From Opitutaceae bacterium (GTDB taxonomy: Bacteria; Verrucomicrobiota; Verrucomicrobiae; Opitutales; Opitutaceae): a stretch of 10,467 nt of DNA. Positions 6,016-10,467 of this stretch are shown one piece after another; position 1 is the first letter of the stretch, and every line of letters begins with the position of its first letter. The stretch lies in NCBI GenBank assembly GCA_031266495.1, contig JAISAX010000144.1:1-10467 (forward strand), read 5' to 3'. The translations under genes were made by a program, and so were the position numbers. The notes under the pieces are model-generated. The model was not told the DNA's origin. It saw nothing but the letters and a program-made list of their open reading frames with translations, and did no database searches.

Positions 6016-6769
6016 CCAAGCGAGGTTCGATTCCGGCCAGACCGGCGGCGACGAGGCGCGCGATCTCGCGTGCGCCTGTCTCCGCAAAATGGGTACGGTC
6101 GCCGAGGCCGGGGCGGTCGGCGTTGTCGGGTTTGTTGATGGTGAAGGCCTCGGTCCCGTCCTCGCCGAGACGATCGAACAACTCGCCGCTGGTGGCGTGC
6201 AGGTCGATGAGCGGCATCTTCAGCTCGGTGGCGACGGCTTTCATGGCGTCGGCATAGCGGGCGAGTTCGGTCGTCGGGTGTCCGTTTTTGTAGAGTCGTC
6301 GGCGGACGGGAGTGACGAGGATGGGCTTGATGCCGGCATCGCGAGCTTCGCGCACGTAACGGCGCAAGTTGTCGCGGTAGTCGGTGGCGGCGTCGGTGGA
6401 TTCCGGTTTGTCCTTCGCGTGAGAATCGTTGTGACCGAACTGGATCAGGACGTAGTCGGGTTTCGATGACAACACGCGTTGCCAGCGGTCAATTGGGAAC
6501 GTTTTGGTGCTCGCGCCGCCGCGGGCGAGGTTGGCGATTTGCGTCCCTTTGGGCAGAAACTCCGGCAGGAGTTGCCCCCAGCCGCGCTTGGCCTGCGAAA
6601 GCGGATAATCGCAAACCGTGGAATCGCCAATAATGGCAAGCTTGAGCGGCGCGGCCGCCGCGGCCGCCGCGGGCGCAGCGGGCGCAGCATGGACCGACTT
6701 CAACAAAAAAGCGGCGCACAGATACAAACACACATGCGCCAGACAGGAATTATATTTTGCAGTATTCAT
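5987..6769 (-). CDS. Secreted SGNH/GDSL esterase, rhamnogalacturonan acetylesterase-like (CE12 type)
   Basis: The 260-residue protein shows the SGNH blocks in order: IIGDST (46-51, nucleophile Ser50), NLARGGAST (80-88, oxyanion Gly), IQFGHNDS (109-116, Asn114) and GDRTHFAETGA (223-233, Asp224 and His227). Length and blocks match rhamnogalacturonan acetylesterases, which remove acetyl groups from the pectin backbone. The N-terminus has a hydrophobic segment at 10-23 ending SVHA, taken as a signal peptide, then an Ala/Pro-rich linker (29-41) encoded by a repetitive GCC/GCG run. Arabinan side chains hang on rhamnogalacturonan I, so the neighbours araB and GH51 fit this role. The 3' end overlaps the opposing PIN gene by 29 bases, yet the C-terminus ends about where the family does, so it is not obviously truncated. 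No clear Shine-Dalgarno is present. Other acetyl-ester substrates remain possible. Confidence 0.88.
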   Translation of the reverse strand: MNTAKYNSCLAHVCLYLCAAFLLKSVHAAPAAPAAAAAAAPLKLAIIGDSTVCDYPLSQAKRGWGQLLPEFLPKGTQIANLARGGASTKTFPIDRWQRVLSSKPDYVLIQFGHNDSHAKDKPESTDAATDYRDNLRRYVREARDAGIKPILVTPVRRRLYKNGHPTTELARYADAMKAVATELKMPLIDLHATSGELFDRLGEDGTEAFTINKPDNADRPGLGDRTHFAETGAREIARLVAAGLAGIEPRLATDEVRPPR

Positions 6770-6773
6770 TCGT

Positions 6774-6803
6774 TAAACTCTCTTTAAACTTTCTTTATAA
6801 ACT
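6774..6803 (-). repeat. Three TAAACT direct repeats in the leader of the SGNH gene
   Basis: TAAACT occurs at 6774-6779, 6785-6790 and 6798-6803 on the plus strand (AGTTTA on the transcript strand). The steps are 11 and 13 bases, near one DNA turn. The stretch is very AT-rich in an otherwise GC-rich window and lies between the SGNH start codon and the REPIN. TAATAT (complement of 6806-6811) and TTTATA within it could be -10 boxes, but no -35 was found at the right distance. It is probably promoter or leader DNA. Confidence 0.35.
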
Positions 6804-6836
6804 CTATATTACTCTCTGATGTTACGCACTCCGGAG

Positions 6837-6860
6837 GTAGGGGCTTCGCTTGCGAAGCCC
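6837..6860 (+). repeat. REP unit, left arm of the REPIN
   Basis: GTAG at 6837-6840 is followed by GGGCTTCGCTTGCGAAGCCC, a perfect palindrome of two 9-base halves around TT. The T6845-A6856 pair corresponds to a G-C pair in the right unit. Confidence 0.85.
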
Positions 6861-6913
6861 GCGGAGATCCTGGCGAAAAACCTTGGGGCCTCGCCACTTC
6901 GTCCGGCTGGCGC

Positions 6914-6937
6914 GGGCGTCGCAAGCGACGCCCCTAC
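6914..6937 (-). repeat. REP unit, right arm of the REPIN
   Basis: On the minus strand GTAG (complement of 6934-6937) is followed by a 20-base palindrome beginning GGGCGTCGC. The G6918-C6929 pair replaces the T-A pair of the left unit, so the stem remains perfect. Confidence 0.85.
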
Positions 6938-6979
6938 CTCCGGAGTGCGTAACATCAGTTATATACTCGGTATTATTCT

Positions 6980-9388
6980 TCATCGGGCAAAGTTTGCCGG
7001 AGCGTAGAGAAAATCCTCCGGCTCTTTGCCCAACGCAACAGCATCCATTTCGAACGGTTGTTTTTCGGCAGGCGCGAGGACAAATTCGTTGCGTCCGGCA
7101 AGCAACACGAAGGGCGCGTTGGTGGCGCCTTGCGGAAGGCCGATGTTGCCCCAACCGGGCACGTCCGGAATCTCGCGACCCAGTTGCTGCTTTCCGCTCC
7201 GGATCCACATCGGTTTTCCATTCAATAAAATGCGACTGACCCGGTTCTTCGTAAAGTATCCGAAAAGATAATACTTGCCCGCCTGGTCAGGGGTCAGATC
7301 GAAAACGAGTTTGCAAGATGTAGCATCCGGTGTTTCGATTTTTCCGTAAATAACGTTGGCACGGCGGGTTTTGACTTTGGTTTCGTCGGCGCGATTATCG
7401 AAATAAACGGCGACCGGACGCGATAAACCGCTTTTTGTGCGAATCAAAAACGCCCCGCTATGCAATCGCGCGTCCTTGACGTTCTTGTAAGTGCTTTTTG
7501 TATCGACCGTAAGCGTGATTGTTTTTCCTGCTCCCAAAACACCGTGTGAAGGTGTGACAACGAAATAGTTAGTCGAAACAGGCTGAACGATAACAAATTC
7601 TGTCTTCGTATCCTTGGCAAGTGACGTGAGTGTGAGTTGCGCGTTTGTTGTTTGCAGGTCGAGGCGGATTTCGGCGGCGGAGGTTTCGAAATCGAGCGGA
7701 CGTTCGGGCATGACCAAAGCGGTGCCAGGTTTTCCATCGGGCGAAAAGTTGGGGATTTTTTCGCCGCGCAATTTTTCACGCATGTCGGGTGGCAAGCGGA
7801 AATCGCCGTTCGGGGCGTCGCGAAACGGGGCGGTCTGGCGATAACCGTGCGTTTCCTGTTTTTCCTGGTCCAGGCGCGCAAAAACATCCACGTCTGCGCG
7901 CGGGCGAGGGCGAACCAGGCTGAGAAGGTCGTAATCCACCGAGGTTTTTTCGCGGAACACGCCGCCTGCAAAGAAATTGGAGGCCTGGATAATGTTGTTG
8001 CGGCTGACGAATTTGATGTTGCCGGAAACGCGGTCAGGCTCGCCGTTCCCAAACCCCGAGACCGCTTCGACGTCGGTCACGATGGTGTTGTTGAAAAGGA
8101 AAATTTTGCCGTCGCCGCGCTTGCTGTAATTGTTCTTGAGCGCGGTGTTGGCCGTGCCGAGTTCGTCGCGCAGATTGACGATCAGGTTTTCAAAAATGAA
8201 GGACGGACCGCGCAGGCAGGGGGCGGTGCTGATGCCGCAAAGTGTGCCCTCGAATTTGTTTCGGAAAACGCGGCAGTTGATTTGTCCGCCGTCGAGTTCG
8301 ATGCCGTCGTCGTTGGCAAAGCCGAAATAGTTGCCGTAGATTTCGGCGTCTTTCCAGGGGCCGCCGCGAATGTCACCGTTGATGTTGCTTTCGACGGCAT
8401 CGTTCCAGCGATGCAAGTCACTGCCGACAAAATCATTGTAGCGCAGGATGACGCCGCGCGCGCCACCGAGAAACACGGCGTTGGGTCCGGCGGGGTGGGA
8501 GTAAAACCAGGAATTGGCGCGGCTTTTCGGGTCGTGGATGTAGTTGCGTTCGAGGACGATGTCGCTCCCGCCGCGAATCATGATTCCGGCCTGGTTGTTG
8601 ATGTTGCGTCCGTTGTCGCGATAGACGCTGTGTCTGCCGCTGGTGTCGAAGGGCAACACGCGCTCGGTGCCGTAGTTGGAAATGTCGCAGTTGCGGATGC
8701 GGATGTGTTCGCAATCAATGATGCTGATGGCGTTGTAATTGCCTCCTTCGAGCACCAGGTTTTCCAGAATGATGTAATTGGCTTTGATCAAGAGGATTGT
8801 CTGCGTTTTTTGAGAGGAGCCAATCAGGGTGACGCCGGGCGGGGTGGTGTAACGGAGATAGCCGTCGGCGGTGCCGGATTCGCTTATGGTAAAACCGGTT
8901 GCGAGGTCGGCGGGCGTGAGGATGATCGTTTTGGCAATCGGAACGTCGTCCGAAAGGGTCCGGAATGTCGCGGTGGCGGTGCCGGCGCGTCCGGAGTCCG
9001 TGCAGGTTACGGATATTTCGTAGGTTGTGGCAGGGGCGAGGTTGGCGAGGATGCCGCGGGCCTGGTGGTCGGCGGGGTGGTGAGTGAGTGCGCAGGCGTC
9101 TTGCCACGCGGCGGTGGCGATTTCTCCCTCCCTCCCTCCTCCCCCCCCCCCGGTCGCTGTTGCGATTTTGCGGAAGCGGACATTGGCGGAGAAATCCCCG
9201 GGCGTCCCGGCGGTGAGGTCGTTGAGGTAAATGCCTGCGCTGACGAAAGTGGGGTATATTTCGAGGGAGGGTTGCCCGGTTGCGGCGAGCGCGGAGCCGG
9301 GCAGAGGCAGGAACGCAAGGAGGATGGCGAAAAGACTGAAGAACAGACTGTATTGGCGGCATAAGTGCCGCCTGCTGAAGTTGTTCAT
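6980..9388 (-). CDS. Secreted right-handed beta-helix protein with FN3-like and C-terminal beta domains
   Basis: The 802-residue product has a signal peptide: RRHLCRQ, a hydrophobic core at 15-28, and a likely cut after GSALA at residue 35. Residues about 40-145 look like a fibronectin-III domain (LAPATTYEISVTCTDSG, 117-133). Residues about 150-480 form a parallel beta-helix, seen as repeated short turns such as IILENLVLEGGNYNAISI (206-223), IRIRNCDISNYG (229-240) and AEIYGNYFGFANDDGIELDG (348-367). Residues about 570-665 resemble an Ig-like module, and about 675-790 a second beta-rich module with YYLFGYF. Such helices occur in polysaccharide lyases, polygalacturonases and mannuronan epimerases; I cannot place the catalytic residues or the family. 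The locus suggests a pectin-type substrate. Its ATG overlaps the PEP-CTERM stop as TAATG, so translation is coupled and no Shine-Dalgarno is needed. A run of 11 G encodes most of Gly80-85 and could shift frame. Confidence 0.85.
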   Translation of the reverse strand: MNNFSRRHLCRQYSLFFSLFAILLAFLPLPGSALAATGQPSLEIYPTFVSAGIYLNDLTAGTPGDFSANVRFRKIATATGGGGGGREGEIATAAWQDACALTHHPADHQARGILANLAPATTYEISVTCTDSGRAGTATATFRTLSDDVPIAKTIILTPADLATGFTISESGTADGYLRYTTPPGVTLIGSSQKTQTILLIKANYIILENLVLEGGNYNAISIIDCEHIRIRNCDISNYGTERVLPFDTSGRHSVYRDNGRNINNQAGIMIRGGSDIVLERNYIHDPKSRANSWFYSHPAGPNAVFLGGARGVILRYNDFVGSDLHRWNDAVESNINGDIRGGPWKDAEIYGNYFGFANDDGIELDGGQINCRVFRNKFEGTLCGISTAPCLRGPSFIFENLIVNLRDELGTANTALKNNYSKRGDGKIFLFNNTIVTDVEAVSGFGNGEPDRVSGNIKFVSRNNIIQASNFFAGGVFREKTSVDYDLLSLVRPRPRADVDVFARLDQEKQETHGYRQTAPFRDAPNGDFRLPPDMREKLRGEKIPNFSPDGKPGTALVMPERPLDFETSAAEIRLDLQTTNAQLTLTSLAKDTKTEFVIVQPVSTNYFVVTPSHGVLGAGKTITLTVDTKSTYKNVKDARLHSGAFLIRTKSGLSRPVAVYFDNRADETKVKTRRANVIYGKIETPDATSCKLVFDLTPDQAGKYYLFGYFTKNRVSRILLNGKPMWIRSGKQQLGREIPDVPGWGNIGLPQGATNAPFVLLAGRNEFVLAPAEKQPFEMDAVALGKEPEDFLYAPANFAR
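9125..9151 (-). repeat. G11 homopolymer and adjoining G-rich run inside the beta-helix gene
   Basis: The plus strand has C at 9141-9151 without a break, so the coding strand has 11 consecutive G. The following coding bases continue as AGGA and then three GGG runs each separated by a single A. The tract encodes Gly80-85 and Arg-Glu-Gly-Glu. Eleven is not a multiple of three, so loss or gain of one base shifts the frame after about residue 83. The G-runs also satisfy the usual four-run quadruplex pattern on the coding strand. Confidence 0.8.
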
Positions 9389-10404
9389 TATGCCGAAGGC
9401 TTGTTTTTTTTGGCGAACAGGGTGGCGGCGGCGGCAATCGCGGCGGTGATGACACCGAGGGCGGCGGCGGTTGTCGCGGGTTCAGGGACGGGCGCGGTGA
9501 CTTCGTGTGTGACGAGAATGTTGTCCACAAAATAGCCGATGCTGGTGTTGCCACCGCCGGAGGCGGTCGTGAAACGGACGGCGGCAGCGCCAGCCTGATC
9601 GGTGGTCGAGACGAAGGAACTGACGAGCGAACCGCTGACGCTGCGCTCGACGGTTGTGCCATCGAGTTTCATCGAAAAGGTGTCGGCGGCGGCGTCCCAT
9701 GTGATGGCGAGGGTGTGTTTGGCGTTGAAGGAGACGGTGGCGGTGGTGGCGCGGGCATTGGCACCGCCGGTTTGGCCTTCGGTGAAAATATAAATAGTGC
9801 CGTAGCCGTCGGTGTTGCTGCCCTGGATCTGGAAGGCGACGAGCGAACTGGCGCGGGTGGAGTCGGAGTTGCTGGTATCGGGCATGATGTTGATTTCCAT
9901 GATGCCGGTACCATCAACAGGCGTCGGCATGTAAAAATCGAAGCTCAGGGTGCCCGTGGTGAGCGGTGCTACGGCGGTGTAATCGGGCAGGTTGAACTGC
10001 AAGGTCGGCATCTTGGTGTTGTTGGTTTGTTTGTGATACCAGAGGTAGCCGGAGCGGTTGCCGGAGCCGCCGAAGGGGTCGGCGGGCGTTTCGGGTGTCG
10101 TGGCGGACGAGGCGGCGTCTCCGGCAGTCGAGACGAGCGTGGTGTTGTCGGCTCCCACAACGTTGTTGTCGGGGTGCGTGGGGTATTTGACGACGACGCC
10201 GGTCACGCCGCCGTTGGGCGGCGGGCTGCCGACAGTGCCAGCGGGATTTTGGAAATCGTAGGAGAGAACGGTTTCGGTGATGGTCGCGGCGGCGCGGGCG
10301 GTTTTCGGCGCGGCGGCAGTGATGCCGAGTGCGAGCGTCGCGGTGGCAAACACGGTGGCGAGGCGGCTGGCGGGTTTGGCGAAGGTTTCGGGTTTGGTCT
10401 TCAT
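9388..10404 (-). CDS. PEP-CTERM sorting-domain protein, exported and surface-anchored
   Basis: This 338-residue protein ends with the exosortase signal: VPEPATT (306-312, with PEP at 307-309), a hydrophobic segment at about 313-329 (ALGVITAAIAAAATLF) and a basic tail AKKNKPSA. The N-terminus has a signal peptide (MKTKPETFAKPASRLA, hydrophobic to about 31) with a likely cut after ARA at 38. The mature part is beta-rich and Thr/Ser/Gly-rich. Segments such as TLSFDFYMP (152-160), HTLAITWDAAADTFSMKLDG (230-249) and IGYFVDNILVTH (289-300) have the look of a concanavalin/LamG-like jelly roll, so carbohydrate binding is possible but not proven. PEP-CTERM proteins are processed by exosortase and associated with the outer surface or exopolysaccharide. 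The stop overlaps the beta-helix start, which ties the two functionally. The leader (10405-10440) is A/C-rich with no Shine-Dalgarno. An A8 run encodes the Lys-rich tail. Confidence 0.9.
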   Translation of the reverse strand: MKTKPETFAKPASRLATVFATATLALGITAAAPKTARAAATITETVLSYDFQNPAGTVGSPPPNGGVTGVVVKYPTHPDNNVVGADNTTLVSTAGDAASSATTPETPADPFGGSGNRSGYLWYHKQTNNTKMPTLQFNLPDYTAVAPLTTGTLSFDFYMPTPVDGTGIMEINIMPDTSNSDSTRASSLVAFQIQGSNTDGYGTIYIFTEGQTGGANARATTATVSFNAKHTLAITWDAAADTFSMKLDGTTVERSVSGSLVSSFVSTTDQAGAAAVRFTTASGGGNTSIGYFVDNILVTHEVTAPVPEPATTAAALGVITAAIAAAATLFAKKNKPSA

Positions 10405-10448
10405 GGGTGGTGGTGTGGTTGTGGTTCGGGTTGTTTCTGACGAAAAAC

Positions 10449-10467
10449 AGAGGAGAGAGAGAGAGGG
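10449..10467. repeat. GA/CT microsatellite upstream of the PEP-CTERM gene
   Basis: The last bases of the window are a near-continuous GA run on the plus strand (CT on the transcript strand), cut off by the window edge. It lies about 45 bases upstream of the PEP-CTERM start codon, in promoter or leader DNA. Its full length is not visible. Confidence 0.6.

Larger units (their letters stand above)
6816..6958. repeat. REPIN-like element: two inverted REP hairpins with long extended arms
   Basis: The 143-bp element begins CTGATG and ends CATCAG. Its arms, 6816-6863 and 6911-6958, are 48 bases long and match at 46 positions as inverted repeats. The spacer of 47 bp contains a further hairpin, TGGCGA (6871-6876) with TCGCCA (6891-6896). 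Each arm carries GTAG followed by a 20-base palindrome, the head-plus-hairpin layout of REP sequences mobilised by RAYT (IS200-like) proteins. No RAYT gene is in the window. It sits between the beta-helix gene, whose stop codon is 22 bases away, and the SGNH gene. No clean target duplication is seen; TATATTACTC (6805-6814) and TTATATACTC (6959-6968) are only similar. It may act as an attenuator or 3'-end stabiliser. Confidence 0.85.

Noticed and set aside
6649..6690. The GCC/GCG-rich run as a separate repeat element
   Set aside because: It encodes the Ala/Pro linker after the signal peptide of the SGNH enzyme and is explained by that.
6816..6958. The repeat as a CRISPR unit, attachment site or insertion-sequence remnant
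   Set aside because: There is one inverted pair, no regular direct repeats and spacers, no transposase fragment and no clear target duplication. The GTAG-plus-hairpin layout fits REP/REPIN better.
7637..9364. A 575-codon open frame on the plus strand opposite the beta-helix gene
   Set aside because: The translation is biased to Val/Gly/Ala/Asp and shows no signal or motif. The minus-strand frame has a signal peptide, beta-helix turns and coupling to its neighbour.

Overview
The window looks like a piece of a high-GC Gram-negative chromosome, most probably from a Verrucomicrobiota bacterium close to Opitutaceae. The assignment rests on a clear PEP-CTERM sorting signal, plant-polysaccharide enzymes with signal peptides, Shine-Dalgarno-poor gene starts and REP-like palindromic repeats. 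It is an inference from gene style, not from a marker gene. Eight confident protein genes and one less certain small ORF were found. No rRNA, tRNA, CRISPR array, transposase or integrase was seen.

Read on the minus strand, the main layout is a plant cell-wall (pectin/arabinan/hemicellulose) locus. A PEP-CTERM protein (10404-9388) overlaps by one base, as TAATG, the gene for a secreted 802-residue right-handed beta-helix protein (9388-6980). Next come a 143-bp REPIN-like element (6816-6958), a secreted SGNH/GDSL esterase of the rhamnogalacturonan acetylesterase type (6769-5987), a secreted alpha/beta-hydrolase (4912-3572) ending in a good rho-independent terminator, then ribulokinase araB (3311-1656) and a cytoplasmic GH51 alpha-L-arabinofuranosidase (1570-56). 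A truncated copy of the same repeat family lies at bases 1-42. The likely division of labour is that exported proteins bind, deacetylate and open polymers, GH51 releases L-arabinose from imported oligomers, and AraB phosphorylates L-ribulose after the isomerase step. L-arabinose isomerase and ribulose-5-phosphate epimerase genes are not in the window.

A toxin-antitoxin-like island runs in the opposite direction at 5044-6015: a small unknown ORF, a UPF0175-family antitoxin and a DUF3368 PIN-domain protein. The PIN protein lacks the first catalytic Asp of the family and may be inactive or repurposed. It overlaps the 3' end of the SGNH gene tail to tail by 29 bases.

Stretches without genes: 3312-3571 holds the araB leader, a promoter candidate with a perfect 15-base palindrome over the -35, a G-tract and the terminator of the hydrolase gene. 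4913-5043 is a divergent intergenic region with a short direct repeat. 6770-6979 is mostly the REPIN. 10405-10467 is an A/C-rich leader with a GA/CT microsatellite at the window edge. The most interesting points are the REPIN with a compensatory base change between its two hairpins, the PIN protein without its first Asp, the G11 homopolymer inside the beta-helix gene, and the PEP-CTERM/beta-helix gene pair.
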